Of a stretch of 64,000 nucleotides of DNA, positions 22,187 to 30,833 are shown piece after piece. The position numbers and the translations under genes are program-made. The notes beneath the pieces were generated by a model, which searched no databases, was not told the DNA's origin, and saw only the letters and a list, made by a program, of their open reading frames with translations. The stretch is from positions 372,001 to 436,000 of the forward strand of contig NZ_VFRQ01000003.1 of assembly GCF_006385705.1 (NCBI RefSeq). The letters are read 5' to 3'. Origin of the DNA: Pontibacter mangrovi (GTDB lineage: Bacteria > Bacteroidota > Bacteroidia > Cytophagales > Hymenobacteraceae). Each line of letters opens with the position of its first letter. Within the stretch, counting starts at the first letter, position 1.

Positions 22187-24601
22187 CTAATCGTTGTTTC
22201 GCTTGATGATCTCTATCCATCTTTTACCGGCATAAGGCCCGGCTTCGCGGGTTTGCCCTTGTTCAGTTTTCAGCTTTTCGTAGCGGATATAATGATTGAG
22301 CCACTTGCTAAACTTGTCCAATTTGAAGTCGCTCTCGCTCAGGGAATGAGCGGCGCGAAAATCAGCCCATAGCTCGTGCTTATAGTATTGCTTTCCTGTC
22401 TCCAGGCTGTCGCAGAACTCCACAAAATCGGCGTTGGTCACCTGCAGCAGCTTGCGGCGGTTGAGGTTGATTGGCTTCGCCTCCTGCAGCCCGTGGGAGA
22501 GGAATGCGCGGCAGCACTCAATCATGAGGTTATCGAAGTATCCCCACTGGGTCAGTGTCCAGTCAGTGAAGAAGTCGTGGCCGAACTCATCGCTTGGCTT
22601 ATAGTCTTTCGAGTAGTGCGGCGCGATCTCAATCTCCAGCTTACGGCGGGCATGGCTATCACCTTCACCGCCCACCATGTCATTGGAGGTAATACCGAAT
22701 TTTGGCGCGCGGTCGTAGGGTATCGTCACTTGCCCCTGGTAGAGGCGGTTGATCTTGAGCATGGTGGTGGCCATGTTGAAAAGCTTGTCGAATGGTAGGC
22801 GCTTGCCGTCCCAGTCTTCGAACACCACCAGGCGCGTGGCGTCCGTCACTCCTTGAAAAGCGAACTTATCACGGAAGTCGAAGAGCTTGCCGTCCAGCGG
22901 CTCCACGGGAAGCATGTGCCCTAGCGCCTGGAACACCAGCCCCTTGCCGGTGCCGCCTTGCGGATCCTCGCTCACGGCCTCATCCACCAGAATGATGATG
23001 CGCGGGTTGCTTGGCGATTTGTAACCGTGTAGTAGGTAACCCATTGCTGTCATCAGCATGAGCATGCGTTTGTCATCGCCTCCGGAGATGTTGTAGAGGA
23101 ACTGACTGAAGTCACCTTCAGATATTTCATCCTGAGCGATAAGGTTGAACTCCCGTGGGAGTACCTGCTGTTCCCAGATGTAACCATGAAGGTCGTGGTA
23201 TTCTTTCACCTCCGGCCCCGCTTTGGTCACCTCCACAAAACAGTTCTGAAAGAAGAAGAAGGCACTGTGCTTGGTGTCGCGCACAAAGTTATCCGGCAAC
23301 TCCACCAGGAACTCCATCATGCCCTCGTCAAAGAAGTTGCGGCGCTGCGTCATGATCTCGTTGATCAGGTGCGGGCGGAAGATATTGTCAAAGGCGAAGG
23401 GTAGCTCCGTGAGGTAGCCCATTACAAAGGACTTCACCTGGTCGCGCGTCACCTCCTGCACGATGTTGTTGGTAACGCGCACCACTGAGCAGGCTTTGCC
23501 CTGGCGGTACTTACGGAAGCCTGCCGCTTCCAGAAACTTCGTGTACATCTCTAGCGAAAGGAATAAGTTATGCTTGTCTTTCTTCTCTTCATAGGTCACG
23601 CTCCAGAAGGCTTCGATCACCTCCTCTTTCTCTGCGTAGATCTCGGCCACCACTTTGGCAATAGCCTCAGCGTTACCGCCGCTGGCAGTAGCTAAAGTGG
23701 TGGCAACGTATTCCTGCGGCTCCCCGATTTTCCTGCTGTTGTACACCTTGTACTCCAGCGGCTCGGGCAGGATCGGCTTCTCCTGCCCCTTCTTCAGGCC
23801 GGAGCGGATAGTGCTGAAGGCATCCTTCCAGGCAGAGGAAGGCGAGGTTTGCCGCACCGCCTCCTCCAGCGCCTCCTGCGCCTCGTACTCGGATAGCAAC
23901 CCAGTGGCTACATAGCCGCCGCACAGGTAGGACATGCGCTTGCGGGTGTGGTGCTTGTCACCGGCCGGGGCCTCCAGGATCTTGCGCACGGCGGTCTGCA
24001 GCGCCGCCTGGCCATGGCTGGCCGGCTTGGTGGGTGCCGGGTACTGGACCTGCGGGCGCGAGGCGGGCTTGAACTCCGGCTCTGCCAGCTGCTGAGTAAA
24101 TACCTGGCTCTCGGCATTGATGAAGATCTCCGGGTCGTAAGACACGAAGCGGGGCCGTGAGACGTCTGGCAGCGAATCGATGGAGCTGATGCCATACGTC
24201 TCCTCATAATAGCGTTTGAGGGCTTTGTAGCTGGCGTTGTGGTTGTCCGTGGGGATGCGTACGATCACTGCCAGGCCATCACCGCCCGTGCTCACGAACA
24301 TAGCGTAAGTGTAAGGATCTGCGCCGATCTCCTCCCGCATGGAGAGGTCGTGGTCGATGTCGATGCACACCAGCCCTGAGTGCTGCTGCAGTCCTTTCTC
24401 TTCGCGCTTGGTGAAGGTGCCTGATACCGTGAAGTAGGGCAGTTTCTTTTTACGCTTGCGCTTCTCGGTGTCGGTTTCGGAGGCGCGCACGTGCTCCACC
24501 TGCTCACGCCAGCGACCGGTGCGGATGCCGTCGAACACCGCCAGCAGGTCTACCTCGGCGCCGTTGGTGGTGATATGTATGTTAGGGTATAAGCTTACCA
24601 T
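22187..24601 (-). CDS. primase-helicase (BT4734-type AEP primase plus SF3-like ATPase)
   Basis: An 804-residue replication protein. The N-terminal primase-like domain has CIDIDHD at residues 79-85 (metal-binding DxD) and STGGDGLAVIVRI at 104-116; it resembles the BT4734/VirE_N group of primases. A linker and a second helical region follow. The ATPase has Walker A GGTGKG at 549-554, Walker B LVVFEDW at 591-597 and a FGITSNDMV sensor-like strand. Together it should prime and unwind phage DNA. The start at 24601 is preferred to an upstream in-frame Met (24631). It ends right at the 134-bp element. Confidence 0.85.
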   Translation of the reverse strand: MVSLYPNIHITTNGAEVDLLAVFDGIRTGRWREQVEHVRASETDTEKRKRKKKLPYFTVSGTFTKREEKGLQQHSGLVCIDIDHDLSMREEIGADPYTYAMFVSTGGDGLAVIVRIPTDNHNASYKALKRYYEETYGISSIDSLPDVSRPRFVSYDPEIFINAESQVFTQQLAEPEFKPASRPQVQYPAPTKPASHGQAALQTAVRKILEAPAGDKHHTRKRMSYLCGGYVATGLLSEYEAQEALEEAVRQTSPSSAWKDAFSTIRSGLKKGQEKPILPEPLEYKVYNSRKIGEPQEYVATTLATASGGNAEAIAKVVAEIYAEKEEVIEAFWSVTYEEKKDKHNLFLSLEMYTKFLEAAGFRKYRQGKACSVVRVTNNIVQEVTRDQVKSFVMGYLTELPFAFDNIFRPHLINEIMTQRRNFFDEGMMEFLVELPDNFVRDTKHSAFFFFQNCFVEVTKAGPEVKEYHDLHGYIWEQQVLPREFNLIAQDEISEGDFSQFLYNISGGDDKRMLMLMTAMGYLLHGYKSPSNPRIIILVDEAVSEDPQGGTGKGLVFQALGHMLPVEPLDGKLFDFRDKFAFQGVTDATRLVVFEDWDGKRLPFDKLFNMATTMLKINRLYQGQVTIPYDRAPKFGITSNDMVGGEGDSHARRKLEIEIAPHYSKDYKPSDEFGHDFFTDWTLTQWGYFDNLMIECCRAFLSHGLQEAKPINLNRRKLLQVTNADFVEFCDSLETGKQYYKHELWADFRAAHSLSESDFKLDKFSKWLNHYIRYEKLKTEQGQTREAGPYAGKRWIEIIKRNND

Positions 24602-24645
24602 GATTTCTGTATAAGGGTGGGTTTGGCGCACCTGCTGGTGCTGGG

Positions 24646-24783
24646 TTAGAAATAAGCGTTAACTTCTTTGTGGCAGTTCTGGCACTTCATGTGCACATGG
24701 CGGTCAGAGTAGTAAATGTTGACCAGGTCAACCTCTTTATGCCTGCACCACCACTGCCGGAGTCTTATCAGGATTCGTATCAT
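24646..24783 (-). CDS. small Cys-rich protein (zinc-ribbon-like)
   Basis: A 45-residue ORF that starts MIRILIRLRQWWCRHKEV and ends with MKCQNCHKEVNAYF. The Cys-x-His followed by Cys-x-x-Cys-His spacing suggests a zinc-binding knuckle. No ribosome binding sequence is obvious, as is usual in Bacteroidota. It is one of a run of small ORFs upstream of the primase gene. Confidence 0.55.
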   Translation of the reverse strand: MIRILIRLRQWWCRHKEVDLVNIYYSDRHVHMKCQNCHKEVNAYF

Positions 24784-24793
24784 TGTTTATTGA

Positions 24794-24922
24794 TTAAACT
24801 ATATAAGCGTATGCCTTACACCTGTTGGCCTCCACCTGTTCTTTAGTCAGGATTTGGAACATGCTGACTATCTTTCTCTCAACAGGTCGCAGCTTTAAGC
24901 GCTTTGGGATTTTTGGTTTCAT
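24794..24922 (-). CDS. small basic hypothetical protein
   Basis: A 42-residue ORF (MKPKIPKRLKLRPVERKIVS, then MFQILTKEQVEANRCKAYAYIV) with a strongly basic N-terminus. The coding strand includes two near copies of an AACAGGTG-like word that also occurs at the ends of the 134-bp elements, but here these are coding. Support for the gene is only its fit between neighbours. Confidence 0.45.
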   Translation of the reverse strand: MKPKIPKRLKLRPVERKIVSMFQILTKEQVEANRCKAYAYIV

Positions 24923-24936
24923 AAATCCATTAGGTT

Positions 24937-25134
24937 TTAGATACTATAAGGCCAACTGTATTTTATTTCCATATTATCATCAATCGCCTGTGTTGGTGTC
25001 AGGTTATCATCATAAAGTAGTCGCCAGCTTTTAGCGTCTAACTTCGTCTCTTTGGTTATCGCGTTAATGTAGCGCAAACAGTAGCGAACCTTGCAAAGCC
25101 ACCTTGCAAAACTTAGGTTACTGGATTTCCTCAT
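24937..25134 (-). CDS. hypothetical small phage protein
   Basis: A 65-residue basic protein (MRKSSNLSFARWLCKVRY, then ITKETKLDAKSWRLLYDD). It is in a block of AT-richer small ORFs (24646-26059) that contrasts with the GC-rich phage genes around it. No family is recognised. Confidence 0.5.
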   Translation of the reverse strand: MRKSSNLSFARWLCKVRYCLRYINAITKETKLDAKSWRLLYDDNLTPTQAIDDNMEIKYSWPYSI

Positions 25135-25142
25135 TTTATTTA

Positions 25143-25328
25143 TTAGTTAAAGTTGGGTAGTGACATTACCTGTAAGCAGTAGAAGCAAGTGACTTCTTCT
25201 TTTTTGGTGGTGGTGTTCTTGCGGGTGTACCCACAAGCAGCCATCTTTTCACCAGCTTTGCGCCTGCGCTCTTTTTCATGCTCAGGTATAAAAGTTTCGT
25301 GCGATTTATGCTCTAAGTGGACTTTCAT
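25143..25328 (-). CDS. small Cys-pair hypothetical protein
   Basis: A 61-residue protein with a very basic middle (HEKERRRKAGEKMAACGYTRKN) and a C-terminal EVTCFYCLQVM, so two Cys pairs (one lone Cys plus C-x-x-C) could bind zinc. It is part of the AT-rich small-ORF block and may be a nucleic-acid-binding early protein. No family recognised. Confidence 0.5.
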   Translation of the reverse strand: MKVHLEHKSHETFIPEHEKERRRKAGEKMAACGYTRKNTTTKKEEVTCFYCLQVMSLPNFN

Positions 25329-25333
25329 AAATA

Positions 25334-25579
25334 TTAGTTTGATGAGTGAATTACGACTTCTTCACACCCGTTCAATTTCTTGAATGCAGAGCGTGCTGCT
25401 TTTCTCATTTCCTTCCTGGTAAGGATAGACTGTTGCAGGTTGCTGAAAGCGTCCAGGTCAAGCTCATCTGATTTTGCTTGCTCTTCCTTTTCTGTGATCT
25501 CTTTATCATAGTTAAGAATAGCTGTATGGAGGGCGTTTAGGGTTTCGCCTAATTCGTCATCATTTAAGGTCTTTTCCAT
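25334..25579 (-). CDS. hypothetical small helical protein
   Basis: An 81-residue acidic-basic helical protein (MEKTLNDDELGETLNALHT, then EKEEQAKSDELDLDAF). The N-terminal half is strongly charged and coiled-coil-like. Its start overlaps the 3' end of the next upstream gene by 16 bases. No family recognised. Confidence 0.55.
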   Translation of the reverse strand: MEKTLNDDELGETLNALHTAILNYDKEITEKEEQAKSDELDLDAFSNLQQSILTRKEMRKAARSAFKKLNGCEEVVIHSSN

Positions 25580-25740
25580 GATTTTAACTTTAGATTAGGT
25601 AATTGTAGTAAGCGGTAGTTCTTGCGAGTGCATGTTTTGCCGTTGTCTAATTTTATCGTGACATTCTTGCCTAATACAGAGACAACCCTTCCTTTTAGGT
25701 AGCCTTCACCAATTAGCTTCACTCTATCACCTGCTTTCAT
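25564..25740 (-). CDS. small KOW/SH3-like protein
   Basis: A 58-residue ORF: MKAGDRVKLIGEGYLKGRVV, SVLGKNVTIKLDNGKTCTRK and a short basic end. The KAGDRVKLI..G..V pattern is KOW/SH3-barrel-like, seen in many nucleic-acid-binding proteins. It overlaps both neighbours (13 to 16 bases), and the next upstream gene's stop is inside its start region. No exact family. Confidence 0.5.
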   Translation of the reverse strand: MKAGDRVKLIGEGYLKGRVVSVLGKNVTIKLDNGKTCTRKNYRLLQLPNLKLKSWKRP

Positions 25741-26059
25741 TTTGCTTTATTCTGTTTAACCTGTCTATTTCTGCGGCTATTAAAGCACCAGCCTTTACTA
25801 AATTTCTGATTGGATCAGCGGATGGCTTCCACCAACTCCCCTGCCATGGCCACTGATTCGGTGCTTTTTCTCCCGGCCTGTAGCCAGCGTAGGTGACGTT
25901 CCTTTTACTGTAGGTATTAGCAATTGCCGCTGAAGCGTAGCACTTCGCTGCGTGCACTAGTTCTTCGCTGTCATGCTCTGCATCGTGTTCTGGTGTCCAG
26001 CCTTCTTGCTCAATTTGGCGCTGGCGCTCTGCTGCGATTAATTCTACTCCGTTTTTCAT
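25727..26059 (-). CDS. conserved phage protein (ERQRQ...WPW type)
   Basis: A 110-residue protein with the recurring phage pattern: IAAERQRQIEQEGWTPEHD near the N-terminus, YASAA, then WPWQGSWWKPSADP and a helix with LVKAGALIAAEIDRL. Proteins of this form are widespread in phages and prophages and have no known function. Its stop overlaps the start of the KOW-like ORF. Confidence 0.65.
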   Translation of the reverse strand: MKNGVELIAAERQRQIEQEGWTPEHDAEHDSEELVHAAKCYASAAIANTYSKRNVTYAGYRPGEKAPNQWPWQGSWWKPSADPIRNLVKAGALIAAEIDRLNRIKQNESR

Positions 26060-26072
26060 GGTTGTTTAAATA

Positions 26073-26165
26073 TTAGGTTATCGTTGTACACTTATTTCTA
26101 AATCCTATCATCTGAGCCTCTGGGGCGATGGCCCACGCTGGAGGGATTATTCTGACACAGCTCAT
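26073..26165 (-). CDS. short ORF coupled to the helicase gene
   Basis: A 30-residue ORF (MSCVRIIPPAWAIAPEAQMI, then GFRNKCTTIT) whose ATG overlaps the helicase stop codon as ATGA, the overlap type used throughout this prophage. It ends 14 bases before the next gene start. It may be a real mini-protein or an accidental ORF; the overlap is the only support. Confidence 0.35.
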   Translation of the reverse strand: MSCVRIIPPAWAIAPEAQMIGFRNKCTTIT

Positions 26166-27556
26166 GCCGCCACCTCCCCTTTCCGCTTGAGCTGCATGTA
26201 CACCCAGCCCGGCTTATAGCCTCTAATCTCCGCCACCTCCTTCAGTTCCTCCTCGGTCATATCTGTCCAGGACTTGCGCAAGTGATCCGGCAGCGGGATC
26301 TTCACCTTGGCGGCCTTGGGCAGGAAGTCGTTGAGCTCCTCGAACACGGCCTTGGGCAGCTCCCGCTCGGTGACGTGCAGCGTGAAGGTGTGGCCACACT
26401 CGCGGCACTCTCGGGCGCCCACGTGCTGGATGAAGAAGCAGGAAGGGCAGCATTTCACTGGGGCTGCCTGCTGCAGCTTTTTCTTCTTTACCGTCTCCAA
26501 AGTGTATTCCTCCTCCAGGTCCACCGGCCCATGCTCCCACACGTTGCCGCCCTGATCGATCACCGTGCAGTGGCTTTTGCCTGGTGCCGGCCGGAGCCCC
26601 CTGCCCACCATCTGCAGGTAAAGCGACTTGGACTTGGTGGCGCGGTTCAGGATCACCGTCTCGATGGCCGGAAGGTCAAAGCCCTCCGTCAGTATGTTCA
26701 CGTTGCAAAGCACCTGGAACTTTCCCTCCTTAAAGGCTGCCAGTATCTTGGAGCGCTCCAGCGGCGATGTCTCACCGTCCACGTGGGCGGCAGGTATGCC
26801 GGCAGAGATGAAGGTGTCGCGCATGGTCTCCGAGTGCTTCACGTCCACGTTAAACACAATCGTCTTTGTGCCGGAAGCGAATTGGTTGTAGTGCTCCACC
26901 ACTCCTGCATACAGCTCTTTCTTATCGAAGCGGTCGTGCATCTGGTGCACGTTGTAATCGCCGCCCGTAAGGTCCACGCCGCTCATATCCATCTTGCTGC
27001 CCACGTAGCGGGCAGGCACCAGGAAACCCCGCTCGGTAAGGTCCGCCAGGCTGATCGGCGCCACGATATTGGAGTAGATGTCGCCCAGCCCTTTGCCGTC
27101 GAGGCGGTAAGGGGTGGCGGTCAGGCCAATGATGGCGGCACCCTGGGCCGCGTACTGGTCCAGCAGTGTCTTAAAGCTTTTGCTGATGGAGTGGTGGCAC
27201 TCATCCACCACCACCACCTGAGCGGGCGGGAGCTCGCGGCGCAACAGTGTCTGGATCGAGGCCACGTTCACAGACATATTTTGGCGCTGCTTCCAGCCGG
27301 CCATGATCACACCGGGTCTGATGCCGAAGGAGTGCAGCCTGTCTTTGGCCTGCTCCACCAGCTCCTTGCGGTGCGCCAGGAACAGCACACGGCTGCCCTT
27401 CTCCACGGCAGAGTGGATGAAGGCGGAGGCTACCGTGGTTTTTCCGGCACCGGTGGGCAGCACCAGGATCTCGGCGCGGTGGCCGGAGCGGAAGCCGTCA
27501 CGCAGCTGCTCGATGGCCTCGGTCTGGTAGTCTCGTAAGGATGGTATTCCGTTCAT
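26162..27556 (-). CDS. DEAD/DEAH-box superfamily 2 helicase
   Basis: A 464-residue helicase. Motif I is PTGAGKT at residues 34-40, motif II is DECHH beginning at 118, motif III TAT, motif VI QMVGRGLR near 325. A zinc-finger-like set CPSC..CREC lies in the C-terminal third (about residues 370-390). Phage helicases of this type help origin melting or recombination. The stop overlaps a 30-residue ORF (ATGA). Confidence 0.85.
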   Translation of the reverse strand: MNGIPSLRDYQTEAIEQLRDGFRSGHRAEILVLPTGAGKTTVASAFIHSAVEKGSRVLFLAHRKELVEQAKDRLHSFGIRPGVIMAGWKQRQNMSVNVASIQTLLRRELPPAQVVVVDECHHSISKSFKTLLDQYAAQGAAIIGLTATPYRLDGKGLGDIYSNIVAPISLADLTERGFLVPARYVGSKMDMSGVDLTGGDYNVHQMHDRFDKKELYAGVVEHYNQFASGTKTIVFNVDVKHSETMRDTFISAGIPAAHVDGETSPLERSKILAAFKEGKFQVLCNVNILTEGFDLPAIETVILNRATKSKSLYLQMVGRGLRPAPGKSHCTVIDQGGNVWEHGPVDLEEEYTLETVKKKKLQQAAPVKCCPSCFFIQHVGARECRECGHTFTLHVTERELPKAVFEELNDFLPKAAKVKIPLPDHLRKSWTDMTEEELKEVAEIRGYKPGWVYMQLKRKGEVAA

Positions 27557-27565
27557 AGATAAAGG

Positions 27566-27697
27566 CTAAAGGGGATTCGGTTTGGATAAGGGAGGGCAGG
27601 CTACGTCTGCCCCCGTGTACTCGTGCTGCACCTGATCGTAAGTCAGGGAGGCAATAAACTCCCACAGTTCGTAGCGGGGTGGGTACTCTCTGAGCAT
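27566..27697 (-). CDS. small hypothetical protein
   Basis: A 43-residue protein (MLREYPPRYELWEFIASLTY, then a short tail). The start at 27697 is 2 bases after the stop of the PIF1-like gene; an ORF beginning further upstream lies inside that gene and is not credible. No family recognised. Confidence 0.5.
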   Translation of the reverse strand: MLREYPPRYELWEFIASLTYDQVQHEYTGADVACPPLSKPNPL

Positions 27698-27699
27698 GG

Positions 27700-28917
27700 C
27701 TAAATAAGTATTCGCAGCCCCTCTGGCTTTCGCACCCTTGAAAGAGCTACATACATCTGGCCTGCCTGAAAGCATGGTTTCTTTAGATCCACAGTCACCT
27801 CATCGAATGTCAGTCCCTGGCTTTTATGAATGGACATTGCGTAGGCCAGCTTTATAGGGATCTGCTCAATGCTACCAACCTCCTGCAGTTCCAGCTTGTC
27901 AAGTGTTTTGTTGAAGACGTATTCTTTCTTTGTGAATTTCACCGGCTCCAGAGGGTACTCCACCTCGCCAACCCGTATGAAGTTCAGATCATCCTTAACT
28001 ACAAAATCACCCAAGCATCCATTGAAAAGCGGGGCATCCTTGCTGTTGCAGAGGTACATCACCTTAGCGCCGTCCTTTACTTCGACGATGGCTTCAAGAT
28101 TGAAATCATCCGCTTTTAGCTTGCCTTCAATCTTGGCATGGAACACCAGCTGCTTTGATGGCAGGGCAGCAAGGCTAGCCTTATTATAAGCTTGCACCGT
28201 GGCATTGTGTGGGGCTAGTATGACGCCTGTGTTAGGGGCGTCTGCCACGAACTGACGAAAGTACTCCGTCTTAATCCCCTCACGGCATAGGTTCAGCGCA
28301 TTGATAAAGTCATTGTCGGACTGCCTTAGAATCTCATCCAGCTCGATTATTTCTGGGGTTAGCTTTTCAAAGATGAGCGCATCGGAAAACGTGTGCCCCT
28401 TATAGGACTCGTATAGCCGCGCCTTTGTGGTGTCGTTAAGAATTGGCGGTAGTTGCTTGAGGTCGCCCACAAAGATCACCTGCTTTTGTGATAGCCCTTT
28501 GCATCCATTCTTGCGCAGTGTCCAATGGATGGCATCCAGAACGTCTGGGCGCAGCATAGAGACTTCATCTATGAAGATGGTATCAATGGCGTCAAACAAA
28601 ACGCGCTTTTCACTTCTCACGAAGTTGCAGCTCTCAAAGTCCATTACCCCAAAAGGCGGGATGTTAAACAGGGAGTGAATTGTCTGCCCGCCCACGTTGT
28701 TGGCGGCAATGCCAGTCGGGGCAATAGCCACTACTTTACGGCCATCCTTTTGAAGCTTCTCTATAGCCAGTTTGGTTACAGTGCTTTTGCCTGTACCTGC
28801 CTTTCCTGACAGGAAGATGTTTTTGCCCTGAAGGGCCATGTCAAGAAACAACTCCTGCTTACTAGATAGCTTTAACTCCTGCGGCTCTACTGGCTGATTT
28901 TGGATTAGCTCGCTCAT
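27700..28917 (-). CDS. PIF1-like superfamily 1 helicase
   Basis: A 405-residue helicase. Walker A is SGKAGTGKST around residues 37-46, Walker B is TIFIDEVSML near 112-121, a GDLKQLPP motif lies near 150, and the C-terminal UvrD-C2-like AYAMSIHKSQGLTFDEV region follows near 360. PIF1-like helicases remove obstacles during replication and recombination. It overlaps the SMC-like gene (ATGA). Confidence 0.85.
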   Translation of the reverse strand: MSELIQNQPVEPQELKLSSKQELFLDMALQGKNIFLSGKAGTGKSTVTKLAIEKLQKDGRKVVAIAPTGIAANNVGGQTIHSLFNIPPFGVMDFESCNFVRSEKRVLFDAIDTIFIDEVSMLRPDVLDAIHWTLRKNGCKGLSQKQVIFVGDLKQLPPILNDTTKARLYESYKGHTFSDALIFEKLTPEIIELDEILRQSDNDFINALNLCREGIKTEYFRQFVADAPNTGVILAPHNATVQAYNKASLAALPSKQLVFHAKIEGKLKADDFNLEAIVEVKDGAKVMYLCNSKDAPLFNGCLGDFVVKDDLNFIRVGEVEYPLEPVKFTKKEYVFNKTLDKLELQEVGSIEQIPIKLAYAMSIHKSQGLTFDEVTVDLKKPCFQAGQMYVALSRVRKPEGLRILI

Positions 28918-30140
28918 GCCAGCACCTCCTCTCCTGCTGCTTCCTGCACGACTACCTGCATGCCCTTGGCGTCACGGCTCACCATCTCCACGAACAGCTG
29001 CAGGTCGTTGGCCGCGGCCCATGCCTCCACCTCTGCCAGGCTCTTGTTATCCAGTAGCGAACCGTCGAAACGGGCGATACGCACCTCCTTCATGAGCGCC
29101 AGGTTGATCTGCAGGCCGGCGATGATCAGCTGCGCCGTGTTGATCTGGTTCGGCTCGAAAGGCAGCCCGTTCAGGTAGAGCTGCGTATCGTCAAAGGTGA
29201 GGCCCGGCACCGGAAGCTGTGCCGAAGCGATGGCGTCCTTCTTCGCCTGCTCCACTTCAGCCAGCGCGTTGTTCAGGTGCTCCTGCTGCGCCACTGCCTG
29301 GTTGTATTCTTCCAGCTTGGCGGCAGCGGCGGCGGTCTTATCCACCTCGGCATTGTGTTGGATAGCAAAGTCAAACTCGGCTTTTATCGGTGCCGTGTCT
29401 AGAGCTTGGTTTTGCCCCAGCCATGCAGATGCTTGATCACATAAGGCAGCAACTTCTGACTGTTCCTTTTGCAATGCCTCTATCTGTTGCTGTAGAGCAG
29501 AGTAGCGCTCCACGCGCTGTTGCTGGCGGGTTACCACTTCTGCATGCTTCTGATTGTAAACCTGGGCCTGCTCCAGCTTCTGCTGAATGGCTGCCAGGTC
29601 TATCTTCTCCTTCGCTGAGCTCTTCACTAGAGAGTTGTCGCAGATGGCGGCCAGCTCCTTTACCTTGCGGTTGATGAAGGTGCGCTCGTCGAACAGTTCC
29701 TTGTAGCGCTCATCCAGGTCGGAGAAGTCAATGCCGGAAATCTGCTTGATGAAGTCCACCTTCTTCTTTGGGGTCAAGGCAAAGAAGGCGTTCAGGTCGA
29801 AGTCGATCACGCCCACCTTCTCATCCAGCATGGTGCGTGGCGTCTTGTAAACAGCGCCATCCGGAGAGCTAACCGTGAGTTGCACCTTCTCCTTTTTGGC
29901 GTTGAAGTCCGCCTCCACCACCAGCTCGCCAAGGTCCAACTTCACGGCTCCCTTTGGGGCACCGTCGCGGGTGAGCTTGCCCGGCAGGTCTTTGCCGGTG
30001 AGGATCTTAAACACGGCATCGATGAAGGAGCTCTTGCCGGCTCCGTTGCTGCCCACCACGTACACGTTGCGGCCATTGGTGGTGATGCTCTCGGCCTCAA
30101 TGGCCTTGAAGTTCTTTATTTCGATATGCTCTACTTTCAT
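28914..30140 (-). CDS. SMC/SbcC-like AAA ATPase
   Basis: A 408-residue protein. Walker A is GSNGAGKSS starting at residue 30, preceded by the typical IEIKNFKAIEAESI strand. A coiled coil fills residues 175-300. A degenerate Walker-B-like strand (VRIARFDGSLLDN) lies near 355, but the usual signature motif is not evident, so ATPase completeness is uncertain. Similar proteins serve in phage recombination or DNA processing. Start 2 bases from the upstream stop; stop overlaps the PIF1-like start. Confidence 0.75.
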   Translation of the reverse strand: MKVEHIEIKNFKAIEAESITTNGRNVYVVGSNGAGKSSFIDAVFKILTGKDLPGKLTRDGAPKGAVKLDLGELVVEADFNAKKEKVQLTVSSPDGAVYKTPRTMLDEKVGVIDFDLNAFFALTPKKKVDFIKQISGIDFSDLDERYKELFDERTFINRKVKELAAICDNSLVKSSAKEKIDLAAIQQKLEQAQVYNQKHAEVVTRQQQRVERYSALQQQIEALQKEQSEVAALCDQASAWLGQNQALDTAPIKAEFDFAIQHNAEVDKTAAAAAKLEEYNQAVAQQEHLNNALAEVEQAKKDAIASAQLPVPGLTFDDTQLYLNGLPFEPNQINTAQLIIAGLQINLALMKEVRIARFDGSLLDNKSLAEVEAWAAANDLQLFVEMVSRDAKGMQVVVQEAAGEEVLA

Positions 30141-30142
30141 GG

Positions 30143-30562
30143 CTACTTAACTTTTGAAGTGGAGGTGATGAGCGGGATCAGGGTGAGCCCATCGTGCTGG
30201 ATAGGCTCACGGGAAATCTGGATGCGGCCGGACTTCCCCGGGTACCCCACCGACTTAAAGAGCAAGTCTTTGATGCCGGCACTGTTGAAGCACAGGTGCT
30301 TGGAGGTGCGGCGAATAAGGAATCCTTCTGCAGTGCTCTGGTCTGAAGAATAAGATTTCCTGGCTGGCAGAACGATCAGGAACCAGTCTTTTGGCCGGCT
30401 CTCATCCTGGGCCAATTTCACGGCAGCGCCTTCCTTCAGGGTAAGCTGCTCTTCCAGTACCTTGTTGATAGTAAAGCATCCAGCGGCCGACACAGACAGA
30501 AAGGGAACACCCTTCGGCTGCGCCTTCGGCGTGTTGGTGATGTCGAATATTTTAAGTTTCAT
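30143..30562 (-). CDS. hypothetical phage protein in replication operon
   Basis: A 139-residue protein, predicted beta-rich (MKLKIFDITNTPKAQPKG; then SVSAAGCFTINKVLEEQLTL and DWFLIVLPARKS). Its location between the SSB-like gene and the ATPase gene suggests a replication or recombination accessory role. No family recognised. Confidence 0.65.
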   Translation of the reverse strand: MKLKIFDITNTPKAQPKGVPFLSVSAAGCFTINKVLEEQLTLKEGAAVKLAQDESRPKDWFLIVLPARKSYSSDQSTAEGFLIRRTSKHLCFNSAGIKDLLFKSVGYPGKSGRIQISREPIQHDGLTLIPLITSTSKVK

Positions 30563-30587
30563 GGTTTGTGAAGTATCAATTCTTGCT

Positions 30588-30833
30588 TTAAGCTGTCAAA
30601 CTTTGATTGTATTGCGTCACCGCCTGGATGGCGTGCATGACGGTTTGCGGGGAGAGCTGCCGCTCCCACACCAGCTCTCCCGGCTCGGCATCGAAACCCC
30701 GGTGGGTCAGGTGCCGCTTGATGGAGGTGGCAGGAGGGGAAGGGAAGCGAACCTTAATTCGGTTCGCCTCTCTGTCTATCCTATAGAAGGCCTCCTGCCG
30801 CTCTAAAAAGGCAGGTCGTCGGTGTCTTGCGGG
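30588..30833 (-). pseudogene. open frame without a canonical start codon, after the SSB-like gene
   Basis: An open frame of about 80 codons ends at 30588. Its reading looks like a protein: FYRIDREANRIKVRFPSP, KRHLTHRGFDAEPGELVWER and QLSPQTVMHAIQAVTQYN. The R-x-L-x-x-x-GF-x-x-x-x-G-x-W-x-R-x-L pattern recalls the short GF..W domains of several phage proteins. No ATG, GTG or TTG is found before the conserved part; an AGGAGG stretch lies near its beginning. It could be a 5'-truncated gene, an unusual start, or part of the SSB-like gene reached by frameshift. Confidence 0.4.

Noticed and set aside
24819-24842. Two AACAGGTG-like words, considered as iterons or a third copy of the 134-bp element end
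   Set aside because: Both lie in the coding frame of a small ORF and the rest of the element is absent.
26282-27538. 418-codon plus-strand frame opposite the DEAD/DEAH helicase
   Set aside because: It is the antisense of a gene with clear helicase motifs; high GC in third positions keeps such frames open. Its composition (many His, Arg, Leu, Val) is typical of a shadow.
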